64,000 nucleotides of DNA from assembly GCA_910586705.1 (NCBI GenBank), contig CAJUJK010000015.1, positions 1 through 64,000 of the forward strand, read 5' to 3'. The DNA comes from an uncultured Lachnospiraceae bacterium. Its GTDB lineage: Bacteria > Bacillota > Clostridia > Lachnospirales > Lachnospiraceae. Every line of letters starts with the position of its first letter. The stretch's first letter is position 1. Of the stretch, positions 26,616 through 36,059 are shown one piece after another. The translations under genes and the position numbers were made by a program. The notes beneath the pieces were generated by a model, which was given only the letters and a program-made list of their open reading frames with translations, did no database searches and was not told the DNA's origin.

Positions 26616-26884
26616 ACGTTATTCCGTTCTTGACATTACGCATAACGCTCCCTATAATAAGTACAAAGCATATTATTTCTCGATAACAAATATCCGAAGT
26701 TTTTATCATTCGCTTCGGGGTCATACGAAGTCAGCGTTCCTGCTGATTTTCCAGTCTGTGATTCAGAATTTCTATGCTTTTAAATCAACCAACACAATTT
26801 AAAAGCGGGAGATTCTGAGCAGATGCACTGTTATGCTGGGCGAATATGCATAAGTCAGACTTCTCCTGCGGAACAGGAGGAAAA
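26616..26884 (+). repeat. Structured leader of Uma2 copy A (repeat unit 1)
   Basis: First of three near-identical leaders of about 268 bp that end exactly at each Uma2 ATG. After the promoter the transcript can form CCGAAG/CTTCGG (26694-26718) and a long stem: GCTTTTAAAT/ATTTAAAAGC (26776-26806) enclosed by CAGAATTTC/GAGATTCTG. A last hairpin, CTCCTG-CGGAA-CAGGAG (26863-26879), has a 3' arm that contains most of the AGGAGG ribosome site. The layout suggests translational control. Confidence 0.75.
26630..26658 (+). promoter_or_regulatory. Consensus promoter of Uma2 copy A
   Basis: Perfect TTGACA (26630-26635), 17-bp spacer, perfect TATAAT (26653-26658). Confidence 0.85.
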
Positions 26885-27550
26885 ATGGAAGTAAGGAAAC
26901 TACGGGAATGGAACGGAACAGAAACGAGGGAACGGTTTATGGAAATCAAGGGTGGAAAAGGTTACACGATCGCGGATATCGAAGCTTTGCCGGAAGGGGA
27001 ACGGGCGGAGCTGATCGACGGGGAAATGTTTATGATGGCATCACCTCTGCGGATTCATCAGAAATTGCTATCCGAACTTTTTTACGAGATTATGTCGTAT
27101 ATAAAAAAGAACAAAGGGAAATGTGAAATATATGTTGCTCCCTTTGCGGTGCACATCAAAAAGGACAACCGCAACTACGTGGAGCCGGACATTTCCGTGA
27201 TCTGCGATCGCGACAAGCTTGACAAAAAGGGCTGTCAAGGCGCGCCGGACTGGGTGATCGAAATCCTGTCGCCTTCCAGCGTCAAGATGGACTGTGAGCG
27301 CAAGGTCAGACTGTACCGCGAGACAGGTGTGCGGGAATACTGGATCGTAGACCCGGAAAGGGAAACAGTCACGGTATATGATTTTGAGCATAGCGAAGCG
27401 GCACGGGGAACCGACACATATACGGCGGGCACATGTGCGGCGGTGCCGGAACAGAGGGACGTGCCTGTATGTTACTCCTTCTCTGAGCCTGTGAAGGCGG
27501 GGATTTTTGAGAATCTGTATTTGAAACTTTCGGAGATGGATTTGAGTTAA
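26885..27550 (+). CDS. Uma2 family putative endonuclease, tandem copy A
   Basis: A 221-residue Uma2/DUF820 protein with the PD-(D/E)XK motifs VEPDISVICD and DWVIEILSPSS and the closing YRETGVREYWIVDP. ATG 26885 lies four bases after AGGAGG, which is in a hairpin. The open frame runs upstream to 26846 through the leader, but that part is the conserved untranslated repeat. Copies A, B and C share the N-terminal GGKGYTIADIEALPE block and the C-terminal half, while the segment around residues 55-110 varies. Copy A carries the MFMMASPLRIHQ and CDRDKLDKKGC forms. Function is inferred only from fold. It sits between an intact giant surface gene and an inverted defective relative. Confidence 0.85.
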   Translation: MEVRKLREWNGTETRERFMEIKGGKGYTIADIEALPEGERAELIDGEMFMMASPLRIHQKLLSELFYEIMSYIKKNKGKCEIYVAPFAVHIKKDNRNYVEPDISVICDRDKLDKKGCQGAPDWVIEILSPSSVKMDCERKVRLYRETGVREYWIVDPERETVTVYDFEHSEAARGTDTYTAGTCAAVPEQRDVPVCYSFSEPVKAGIFENLYLKLSEMDLS

Positions 27551-27552
27551 AG

Positions 27553-27819
27553 ACGTTATTCCGTTCTTGACATTACGCATAGCGCTCCCTATAATAAACG
27601 CAAAGCATATTATTTCTCGATAACAAATATCCGAAGTTTTTATCACTCGCTTCGGAATCATACGAAGTCAGCGTTCCTGCTGATTTTCCAGTCTGTGATT
27701 CAGAATTCCTATGCTTTTAAATCAACCAACACAATTTAAAGCGGAAGATTCTGAGCAGATGTACTGTTATGCCGGGCGGATGTGCATAAGTCAGACTCTC
27801 CTGCGGAACAGGAGGAAGA
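27553..27819 (+). repeat. Structured leader of Uma2 copy B (repeat unit 2)
   Basis: Second leader copy, 937 bp after the first. The CCGAAG/CTTCGG stem, the GCTTTTAAAT stem (one A lost from its right arm) and the CTCCTG/CAGGAG ribosome-site hairpin are kept. Changes in the outer CAGAATTCC and GGAAGATTCTG arms still allow pairing. Confidence 0.72.
27567..27595 (+). promoter_or_regulatory. Consensus promoter of Uma2 copy B
   Basis: Perfect TTGACA (27567-27572), 17-bp spacer, perfect TATAAT (27590-27595). Confidence 0.85.
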
Positions 27820-28485
27820 ATGGAAGTCAGAAAACTACAGGAATGGAACGGAACAGAAACGAGGGAACGGTTTATGGAAATCAAGGGTGGAAAAGGTTAC
27901 ACGATCGCGGATATCGAAGCTTTGCCGGAAAGGGAACGGGCGGAGCTGATCGACGGGGAAATGTTTCGGATGGATGCGCCGACGTGGACGCATCAAGATA
28001 TTCTTATGGAAATAGCTTTTGAAATTAAAGCTTATATCCGGCAAAACAAAGGAAAATGTAAAGTTATGCCCGCACCCTTTGCGGTGTACATTAAAAAGGA
28101 CAGATACAATTATGTGGAGCCCGATATCTCTGTCATCTGTGATGAGGAAAAGAAGGGCGAGAAAGGTTGTCAAGGTGCGCCGGACTGGGTAATCGAAATC
28201 CTGTCGCCTTCCAGCGTCAAGATGGACTGCGAACGGAAGGTCAGACTGTACCGCGAAACAGGCGTGCGGGAATACTGGATCGTGGACCCGGAGAGGGAAA
28301 CGGTCACGGTATATGATTTTGAGCACAGCAGGGCGGCACAAGGAACCGGCACATATACAGCAGGCACATGCGCGGCGGCGCTGGAACAAAGCGATGAACC
28401 CGCACGTTACGCCTTCTCCGAGCCTGTGAAGGCGGGGATTTTTGAGAATCTGTATTTGAAGCTTTCGGAGATGGATTTGAGTTAA
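27820..28485 (+). CDS. Uma2 family putative endonuclease, tandem copy B
   Basis: 221 residues, same start and length as copy A. Residues 1-54 and the C-terminal half are nearly identical to copy A, but the centre differs: FRMDAPTWTHQDILMEIAFE replaces the MMASPLRIHQ form, and CDEEKKGEKGC replaces CDRDKLDKKGC. The PD-(D/E)XK residues (VEPDISVICD, DWVIEILSPSS) are intact. Such a variable block between conserved ends points to recombination with another paralogue. AGGAGG precedes ATG 27820 within the ribosome-site hairpin. The next leader begins two bases after its stop. Confidence 0.85.
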   Translation: MEVRKLQEWNGTETRERFMEIKGGKGYTIADIEALPERERAELIDGEMFRMDAPTWTHQDILMEIAFEIKAYIRQNKGKCKVMPAPFAVYIKKDRYNYVEPDISVICDEEKKGEKGCQGAPDWVIEILSPSSVKMDCERKVRLYRETGVREYWIVDPERETVTVYDFEHSRAAQGTGTYTAGTCAAALEQSDEPARYAFSEPVKAGIFENLYLKLSEMDLS

Positions 28486-28487
28486 AG

Positions 28488-28755
28488 ACGTTATTCCGTT
28501 CTTGACATTACGCATAGCGCTCTCTATAATAAACGCAAAGCATATTATTTCTCGATAACAAATAGCCGAAGTTTTTATCATCTGCTTCGGAGTCATACGA
28601 AGTCAGCGTTCCTGCTGATTTTCCAGTCTGTGATTCAGAATTTCTATGCTTTTAAATCAACCAACACAATTTAAAAGCGGGAGATTCTGAGCAGATACAC
28701 TGTTATACTGGGCGGATGTGCATAAGTCAGACTCTCCTGCGGAACAGGAGGAAAA
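28488..28755 (+). repeat. Structured leader of Uma2 copy C (repeat unit 3)
   Basis: Third leader copy, 935 bp after the second. The GCTTTTAAAT stem and ribosome-site hairpin match copy A; the first stem is altered on its 5' side (AGCCGAAG). Confidence 0.72.
28502..28530 (+). promoter_or_regulatory. Consensus promoter of Uma2 copy C
   Basis: Perfect TTGACA (28502-28507), 17-bp spacer, perfect TATAAT (28525-28530). Confidence 0.85.
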
Positions 28756-29475
28756 ATGGAAGTAAGAAAACCCAACGAGCAACAAATATTTATGCAGTTA
28801 AAGGAAATGAAAAGCCCGGAACGGACGGCACCGCCGGGAGGATCAAAGCGGGAGGATTGTTTTACGATGATCAAAGGTGGAAAAGGTTACACGATTGCGG
28901 ATATCGAGGCTTTGCCGGAAGGGGACCGGGCGGAGTTGATCGACGGGGAAATGTTTATGATGGCATCACCTCTGCGGATTCATCAAGATATTATTATGCA
29001 GCTTGCCATCGAAATCGGGTTGTATATTCGGAAAAATAAGGGAACTTGTAAAGTATACACCGCCCCCTTCGCGGTTCACATCAAAAAAGACAACCGCAAC
29101 TACGTGGAGCCGGACATTTCCGTGATCTGCGATCGCGACAAGCTCGACAAAAAGGGCTGTCAGGGCGCGCCGGACTGGGTGATCGAAATCCTGTCGCCCT
29201 CCAGCGTCGAGATGGACTGTGAGCGTAAGGTCAGACTATACCGCGAGACAGGCGTGCGGGAATACTGGATCGCAGACCCGGAAAGGGAAACGGTCACGGT
29301 ATATGATTTTGAGCACAGCGGGGTGGCACAGGGAACCGGCACATATACGGCGGGCACATGCGCGGCGGCGCCAAAGCAGAGGGACGTGCCTGTGTGTTAC
29401 GCCTTCTCTGAGCCTGTGAAGGCGGGGATTTTTGAGAATCTGTATCTGAAGCTTTCGGAGATGGATTTGCGCTGA
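28756..29475 (+). CDS. Uma2 family putative endonuclease, tandem copy C
   Basis: 239 residues. After the shared MEVRK start the N-terminus diverges and is 18 residues longer (a segment rich in Glu, Lys and Pro), then rejoins the family at GGKGYTIADIEALPE. The centre carries the copy A forms MMASPLRIHQ and CDRDKLDKKGC, but its helix QDIIMQLAIEIGLYI is closer to copy B. The usual WIVDPE reads WIADPE. PD-(D/E)XK residues are intact. A bidirectional terminator follows. An in-frame ATG inside the gene (at the MIKGG segment) could give a protein matching A and B more closely, but the ribosome site supports 28756. Confidence 0.83.
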   Translation: MEVRKPNEQQIFMQLKEMKSPERTAPPGGSKREDCFTMIKGGKGYTIADIEALPEGDRAELIDGEMFMMASPLRIHQDIIMQLAIEIGLYIRKNKGTCKVYTAPFAVHIKKDNRNYVEPDISVICDRDKLDKKGCQGAPDWVIEILSPSSVEMDCERKVRLYRETGVREYWIADPERETVTVYDFEHSGVAQGTGTYTAGTCAAAPKQRDVPVCYAFSEPVKAGIFENLYLKLSEMDLR

Positions 29476-29530
29476 AAATATTGCCGTAGAAGCAGGGAAA
29501 TGTTGCTATAGAAAAGCGCTCATAAAAAGC

Positions 29531-29567
29531 CTCCCATAACACACTCGGTTATGGGAGACTTCTTTTT
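29531..29567. terminator. Bidirectional terminator
   Basis: Perfect 10-bp stem CTCCCATAAC/GTTATGGGAG with a T-tract on the plus side (CTTCTTTTT) and a matching A-tract (TAAAAAG) before it, serving Uma2 copy C and the convergent surface-protein remnant. Confidence 0.85.
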
Positions 29568-29643
29568 GGTTATTCACATGTCCGCCGGATTTATAATCCC
29601 TGACCGGCAGAATTTTGACTGCTCCGAGAAACAGAGACTGTCA

Positions 29644-32600
29644 TCAGCCCTGTGCGGGCGGTGTCGTCTGCGCCTTCACTGTAAAGGTAAACTGCGGTAC
29701 GGTCACTGGCGTCTTCGCATCAATCTCAATTTTTACGTTAGTGAGGGTAGCCGTCTTGTTTTCATCCGTTCCCTTTGTCCACACGGAGTTCTTGGTTGCA
29801 TCTGTCTCACCCGTAGTGGCAGATACTCTAGGAGCCAACTTAGAACCTGTCGCTTTCAGCTTATCCACCTCAGCCTGAATTGCAGCTATTGCCGCAGTGG
29901 AATCAGCAGCAATTATCGTACTTTCTTCAACTGCGATGGATTTCGCCATCTTCTCAATTGCCGCTTTCATCTCCGCCGCACTCTGGTACTCGCCTGCATG
30001 AGTAAGTACCGTTGTCTCTGCCAGAGCAACTTCTGCCTTTCCGTCTGTCGCCGCTGCCGCAAACTCATTCTCGGACTTGACAACCATAGTGAACTTCAAC
30101 TTGCCGTCGTTCGTGGAATCAGCAGGCGTGTAATTAAAGTCAACCTTATCGCCATCCAGCTTCTTCCACTCGCACGCATAGCCTTTTACTCCTGCCAGCG
30201 CGCCGTCGGCTGCGTTCTTGATTGCAATCTGAATTGTGTCGGCGTCATTGCTGGTCCCAACCAGCGTCTTCAACGCTGCATTGCTGTTTTCGCTGTCAAC
30301 TATTGCTTTCTCAACAAGTTCTTTTGCCTTGGCAACTGTGACATACTTGTCTTTATTAGCCTTATCCAGTTTAGCAGTTACCTCTGCGCACTTCATGGTT
30401 CTTCCGGTCACCTTATTCTTCACAACCAGCGTGTAAGTTACGGAACCGTCCACATATGTCCCGGCATTATCAGTATCCTCAGTGATCGGTACGAAGGTGT
30501 AGTCGTCCTTGCCGTCCTTCTGTGCAAATCCAACTTCGATATCGGGATTGCCTTTCGCTGCATCTTTCGCTGCCGCCAGAGAGGTTGCCCTTGCCCGTAG
30601 CGAGGTAATCGCTGACTTTCTTACTGCCAACCGCAAGTTTCTCAATCTCTTCCTTGAGGGTGACATCTGTGGTAGTGTTATCAACTTTGATACCGGACAT
30701 TCCGCTGCTAATCGCATTTGCTACTGCCGCCACATCGCCATCGCTGTGATTGATGGTAAATTGGCAGGGAACAAGTACCTTCTCTGTCATTGTCTCAGCG
30801 TTTGCGTCCGCGTTGTTGGTCAGTGTCAGCGTGATATTTGCAGTACCGGAGTCGATCACATCCGCTGCAGCATCGCTTGTCTCGGGATTCGGATCTTCCG
30901 TCTCACCCCAGTCTTTCTTCACGAGAGGTTTCTGACTTACAATCACGTCCGTATCTGCTGCAATTACTGCCTCCGCCTTTTTAACCACTTTCCCTACAAG
31001 TTCGTCCAAAATAGCCTGTGCAACTGTCTTGTTACCGCTCTGGGTCTTATCAAGCTGTGCTGCCTTTACATCTGCTACCACATCCTTAAATTCCTTAGGC
31101 GCCTTCTTCGGCATGGTGATGTTAAATTTCACGGTTTCCGCCTGCACGCCCTTGGTGTACTTGAGTACCACAGGAACGGTAAGCTTTTTGCCGTAAACGG
31201 TGATCGGTTTATCCTTGGCAGGCATAGCTGACAGTGCAACCAGCGCTTTCTTGCTCACCTCCAAACGGATCACCTGTTTAAAGGTTCCATCCTCAAGCTC
31301 TACCGACTGCTTGGAAGCCTTCACCAGAAGTTCCTTATCCGCCCCGATTTCATTCAGGTTCTTGCCATCCTTATCTTTCAACTCTACTGCAACGTCAGTC
31401 GCAGTATCACCAATTGCTGTGTTGCCTGCAACGAAGGTGTACGGGATATCCACAACATAGCTGCCTGTCTTTCCGGCTTTGCCTAACTTGTAGCCATTAC
31501 CGTTCTCTACTGCGTCAAACAGACCTGTGTTTAAGGTTACGTTTGTGCTCTTGATATTGACAACCTTCTTGGTGTCGAGGGCTTTCACCTCAATCTTCGC
31601 GGTAACAGGTACTGCGTAACCACCTTCATACAGAGCATTCTCGTTCAGAGGATCAGCCGTCGCGCCCTCTCCCTTGTTGATGAAGGTCCAGCCGCCCTTG
31701 CCATCGCTCACGATATAGCGGGAATCTTCGGGTACAACCAGAAGATTTACGTCATACTTGCCCGCTGCAGGTACCGGTGTATTGCTCGTAATGAGAAGCG
31801 TGCCATCCTCCTGCGCTTTCACTTCCTTCGCAAATTCTGAGGTGCCGTCAATCGTCGCAAATGCCGCCTTTACCGGCACCTTGCCGTTCATCACCTGCAC
31901 TACGGGAGTCGCTGCCTTCTGGGTTGCAAATACACTCGCGCTTGTAGCGGTGTACTTCAGTGTCTTGAAGGAAATCTTGATCTGGATATCCTTCCGATAA
32001 GTACCATTGTCAACTGTGATATAGCCTGTGCAGTCGTCCTTCTTGGTCTTATCCATGATTTCCGCGATCATTTTTGCGCTCAGGTTATCTTTCAGCCCGA
32101 TATACGCGTACACCTCATCTGCATTGTTTAATCCGATAAGGTTACCATCTGCATCCTTGTTTCCCTTCACCTCAAAATATGTGGTAAAGTCGTTGGTGTG
32201 TACATCTTTGCCCTGATCCTTCGATTTCTTGATCACGTTCATCGCATCAGAAACCGTGTAGGAAGCGTCCGTCTTTACTGCGATTCTCGCAAATGCGGCG
32301 CTCTCGGGATCGAGGGTGTAGCTTGCGGTTACCGACAGGTTGTTATTCTCTTTCTTATCCTTCGGTACGGTGAAGCTGATCTTCGCATCTTTCGCACTCG
32401 TTGTAAATCTGCCGCCTTCAAGCTCTCCTACGGTAGCGATCATCTTGTAGCTGCCGCCTGCACAGAGAAATTTGTTCTCCAGCGTAAACTGTCCGTTCTC
32501 GTCAATCTTTCTGATTGTGCCGTTGCCAACAAAGTCAGCGTTAGATGCAGAGTTATTCGATGCGACTGTGTAGTCGGGCGCCAGCATCACATAACTGCCC

Positions 32601-33832
32601 GCATAGTTATTCTTATTTTTGTCAGTGATCTGCCAAGTGAGCGTCTGGGTGCCCTTAGCCGGCTTCTTGGGATCGATCAGCTTGATGCTGGGTGCCTTCT
32701 CAGTAATGCTCTTGTTCGTGTTGGTAATGGTATATTTGTATTCCTTGTTCTTCTTGGTTGCCGGATCTTTGGTCGCCGTATCGGTCAGAGTAATCTCCGC
32801 CGTGGCTTTCTTGAGATCCGAAACAACGATTACATGACCAAGACGATTCATACTTGGATTCTTTGCCCAGTCTTTATTGGCAACGAACTTGCCGCCGCTT
32901 ACTTTGACCTTAACACTCTTATAATCGTAGTCTTCTTCCCACCGATCCCCATTTTTATGAGCGAGATAAAGATCGTATCTCTGGTTGCTGCCGCCGGAGT
33001 AGGAACGGGTGAGCGTACCCGGATCATTGCTGACATCATCTGTGTCTTTCAGCCAGAGTCCAAGCGTACCATAGCCATTTACATCAAAGACTGCATCCTT
33101 TTTCAGGACTTTGCCACCGTCCACGGTGCTTGCGGTAATCTTGATCTTTGTGCCGGGCTTGTGGAAAATAAGCCTACCCTTATTGCTATTCTTATATCCA
33201 TATGCACTGTCCGGAACTACATCCACAGCCGCCTTTGCGGAGGATTTGAAGGTCACGGGCAGGAAATCTGTATTTTTATATGTCTGCCCCTTCTTCGGCT
33301 CCTTCGCCTCGCTGCTCACTGCCGCCACATACACAGGATCGTCAAAAGTTTCCGCGGAGAGAGGAGAGGAAAGAATCTTATTGTCCTCATCCAGCAGAAC
33401 CACTTTGCTGATGTCGTTCTTCTTGCCTGTGATGGTAAAGTTAATTTCTTCTCTTACTTCCTCATCTTCTGTTCTTGCAAAGTCAGCCGCCTTGACGGTG
33501 ACAGTGTAGGTATCGCCATTCACCGTATCCTGAATCCGATAGTTTTTATCCACGGTGAGCTTGCCGTTCTTTACGGAAACGAGAGGCTTTTTACCCTCGA
33601 CAGCCGCTTTCTCGTAAGCAGATGCGGAATCGCCTAACTCAGGAGCAACCGACCATGCAACGGTACTCTTCGCCGGCTTGTATTCCTTTCGTCCGCCATT
33701 CAGCACAACTGTCATCTTCGCGGATGCCGGTTTATTATCGCTTTCCTTATAGAGTGTCTCGGGCAGGGCTGCCTTGCTATCGTCAAAGTAAATATATTCA
33801 ATACTCTGCTGAACCTTCAGTACCACCATCAC
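29644..33832 (-). pseudogene. 5'-truncated, frameshifted giant surface-protein gene (silent cassette candidate)
   Basis: Reads on the minus strand as about 1440 codons homologous to the second half of the 2946-residue protein. Shared landmarks are LKVQQ at its start, DDSKAALPETL, GGKFVANKDWAKNP, KLAPDYTVA and the C-terminal repeats. Homology begins abruptly at 33832, matching about residue 1370 of the intact protein. There is no signal peptide, ribosome site or promoter upstream. A single frameshift near 30585-30600 (after DYLATGKG) splits it into frames 29644-30717 and 30479-33832. It ends at a normal stop shortly before a shared terminator. Either it is a decayed gene or a stored 3' cassette for recombination with the intact gene, which lies in opposite orientation 7 kb away. 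Confidence 0.8.
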
Positions 33833-33978
33833 CCAGCCTTTGTGAAAATGTAATAAATATTCCCGAGAGGGGTCTATCTTTGTTCAACAAAAAGTGATAT
33901 ACTTAGAACAATGTAAATTGAGGGGACAGCGAATTGCACTATAAAATATAAGGGCTTCACACACGGGAGGACATTTAC

Positions 33979-35697
33979 ATGAAAAAGATCGGTTCTAAGT
34001 TTGCGTTGGCAATCATTGCGCTTGCCTTGATTTCGATTATATCGCTGGGTTTTCTGGCAAACAGCATGACGGCGATTTCCCAGAGCAGTCAGGATATCAT
34101 GAACAATGAAGTGGAGAAGATCAATCTGATTCATGGCATTTATGAGGACTATCTGGATATGTACATGAATGTGTACGCCCATGTGAACGCCAAACTGCTG
34201 CGGACGATGAATAAGCGCGCGGATGATATTCTGGAGCGCCGTGCGCGCATGTGGGAATCCATGGAGGCATATAAGGCGAAGATCACATCGGAGGAGACGC
34301 AGGGAGTCTACGATGCGCTTGAGTCGCGGCTTGTCAGTTTTGACTCCTACGTGGACACCATCATAGAGGTGAGCCGGGAAGGGGATAAGGAGCGCGCCAA
34401 TAATCTGATTTCCAATAACCTCGGCATGTTGAACAATACCATCGGCAACAGCATGAGTGATCTGCTGGAGTTTTCGGATACGGAGCTTGCAGAAGGAAAG
34501 GCATACCTGCAGGGAAAGGTGGAGAGCTCCTATACGCTGATCGTGGCGGTCGTTGTGATCCTGATTGTGACAGCGGTTCTGGTTCTGGTGGTTGCGCACC
34601 GCATTATCGTGATGCCGATTCAGAAGATTGCGCAGGTAATCAACGGAATGATCGAAGATATACATAATAATAAGGGAAATCTGACCGAGAGGGTGCCTGT
34701 GCAGACGAAAGATGAAATCGCGATGCTGGCGACAGGCGTGAATGAATTTCTGGATATTCTGCAGGATGTGATCGGCGGGGTTATTTCCTGCAGCGATGAG
34801 ATTAACAGGCAGCAGCTTCATGTAAATGAAGTGGTCGAGGTGACGAATCAGAATGCGGGGGACACTTCGGCTACGATGGAAGAGCTGGCGGCAAGCATGG
34901 AAGAGGTGTCCGCGACGGTCGGTTATGTCAGTGACAATACGAGGGAAGCGGAAGCTTCTGTCGGGGATATGGTGGATCAGGCAGTAAACGGCACGAAGTT
35001 TGCGGAGGAGATCCGCAGCCGCGCCGAGGAGCTTCGTAAACTGGCGCAGGAGAGCCGTGCCACCGCGGATGGCATGATTAAGGAATTTGACGTGTCCCTG
35101 AACGCGTCCATTGAGGACAGTAAGCAGATTGAGAAGATCGGAAATCTGACGGCGGATATTCTGAGCATTGCTTCCAAGACGAACCTGCTTGCGCTGAACG
35201 CGTCCATAGAGGCGGCGAGAGCGGGCGAGGCAGGAAAAGGGTTTGCGGTGGTGGCGGACGAGATCCGTCAGCTGGCGGACAACTCAAAGCAGACGGCGGG
35301 AAATATCCAGCAGATTTCGGCAGGTGTTGTGGCGGCGGTTATGACGCTGGCGGAGAATGCGGGTAATCTGGTGAAGTTTATTAATGAGCGGGTACTGCCG
35401 GACTACGAGATTCTGGAACGCACCGGGGAGCAGTATCTGAACGATTCCATCACGATAGATCGGATGATGGGCGAAATGCGCGATTCCATGGAGAATATCG
35501 GCGGCATGATGCGCTCGGTGGCAGAATCCAATGAGAATATTACAAATAATGTAAGGGAGAGCGCGCAGGGCGTCGGCGGCGTAGTAAATAACACGGCGGC
35601 TCTGGCGGAGAACATGCAAGGCATTGTGGAAGCGTTAAATCAGGTTTCCGATGTGGTAAGCCACCTGTCCGAGCAGACGGCATGTTTTGAAGGATAA
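33979..35697 (+). CDS. Methyl-accepting chemotaxis protein 1
   Basis: A 572-residue transducer with a membrane helix at about 8-30, a roughly 150-residue four-helix-bundle-like sensor (MCP_like_4HB), a second helix at about 182-205, HAMP and a long cytoplasmic coiled coil. The signalling tip IASKTNLLALNASIEAARAG with GKGFAVVADEIRQLAD lies at about 396-434. It passes ligand state to CheA/CheW; no che genes are in the window. ATG 33979 has GGGAGG upstream. It is followed within a few bases by a small membrane protein and a second transducer, upstream of an arabinose-type importer, so a sugar stimulus delivered through a binding protein is possible. Confidence 0.92.
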   Translation: MKKIGSKFALAIIALALISIISLGFLANSMTAISQSSQDIMNNEVEKINLIHGIYEDYLDMYMNVYAHVNAKLLRTMNKRADDILERRARMWESMEAYKAKITSEETQGVYDALESRLVSFDSYVDTIIEVSREGDKERANNLISNNLGMLNNTIGNSMSDLLEFSDTELAEGKAYLQGKVESSYTLIVAVVVILIVTAVLVLVVAHRIIVMPIQKIAQVINGMIEDIHNNKGNLTERVPVQTKDEIAMLATGVNEFLDILQDVIGGVISCSDEINRQQLHVNEVVEVTNQNAGDTSATMEELAASMEEVSATVGYVSDNTREAEASVGDMVDQAVNGTKFAEEIRSRAEELRKLAQESRATADGMIKEFDVSLNASIEDSKQIEKIGNLTADILSIASKTNLLALNASIEAARAGEAGKGFAVVADEIRQLADNSKQTAGNIQQISAGVVAAVMTLAENAGNLVKFINERVLPDYEILERTGEQYLNDSITIDRMMGEMRDSMENIGGMMRSVAESNENITNNVRESAQGVGGVVNNTAALAENMQGIVEALNQVSDVVSHLSEQTACFEG

Positions 35698-35726
35698 ATG
35701 CAAAGGTGAGGATGGAGGAGACAGCT

Positions 35727-36059
35727 TTGGACGAGAACATAACGGAGAAAGAAAGCGCGGAACCGTCGGACGTGCAGCAGGCGTCTGGCGGTGAGGGCGG
35801 AAAAGGGAATAAAAGAACCAGCGACACGAAGATCGGACTGACGCTCCGCATTCTCGTGTCGGTGTATGTGCTGTATCTTGCCTATGGCTTGATAGAGGGG
35901 TTCGGAGATACCGCGGGAAACGACAGGATATTCATTGCGATCGCGATTGTTGTTTTCATAGCGGCAGGAGGCGCGATCCTGATCTTATCGGCGAAAAAAC
36001 TGATTCGGAAGGAGTATGTGGATGCGGATGGACAAACAGAAGACGACGAAAAACGGTAA
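35727..36059 (+). CDS. Small two-helix membrane protein between two MCP genes
   Basis: About 110 residues: a charged, disordered N-terminus (about 35 residues), two hydrophobic helices (around LRILVSVYVLYLAYGLI and IFIAIAIVVFIAAGGAILIL) and an acidic tail. TTG 35727 lies six bases after GGAGGAG and is preferred; ATG 35712 and GTG 35706 are possible but have poor spacing. I recognise no family. Its last 38 bases overlap the next gene, so the three genes are translated as a unit. A role in assembling or tuning the neighbouring chemoreceptors is only a guess from position. Confidence 0.7.
   Translation: MDENITEKESAEPSDVQQASGGEGGKGNKRTSDTKIGLTLRILVSVYVLYLAYGLIEGFGDTAGNDRIFIAIAIVVFIAAGGAILILSAKKLIRKEYVDADGQTEDDEKR

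Noticed and set aside
26846..26884. N-terminal extension of Uma2 copy A into the leader.
   Set aside because: The leader is conserved as RNA in all three copies, the other two copies lack such an extension, and AGGAGG points to ATG 26885.
32198..33637. A 479-codon plus-strand frame within the inverted surface-protein remnant.
   Set aside because: The minus strand shows clear homology to the giant protein; the plus frame is a cysteine-rich, low-quality shadow.
29644..33832. Reading the two overlapping minus-strand frames as two separate genes.
   Set aside because: The second frame continues the homology of the first after a shift, has no start signal, and both align to one continuous region of the giant protein.
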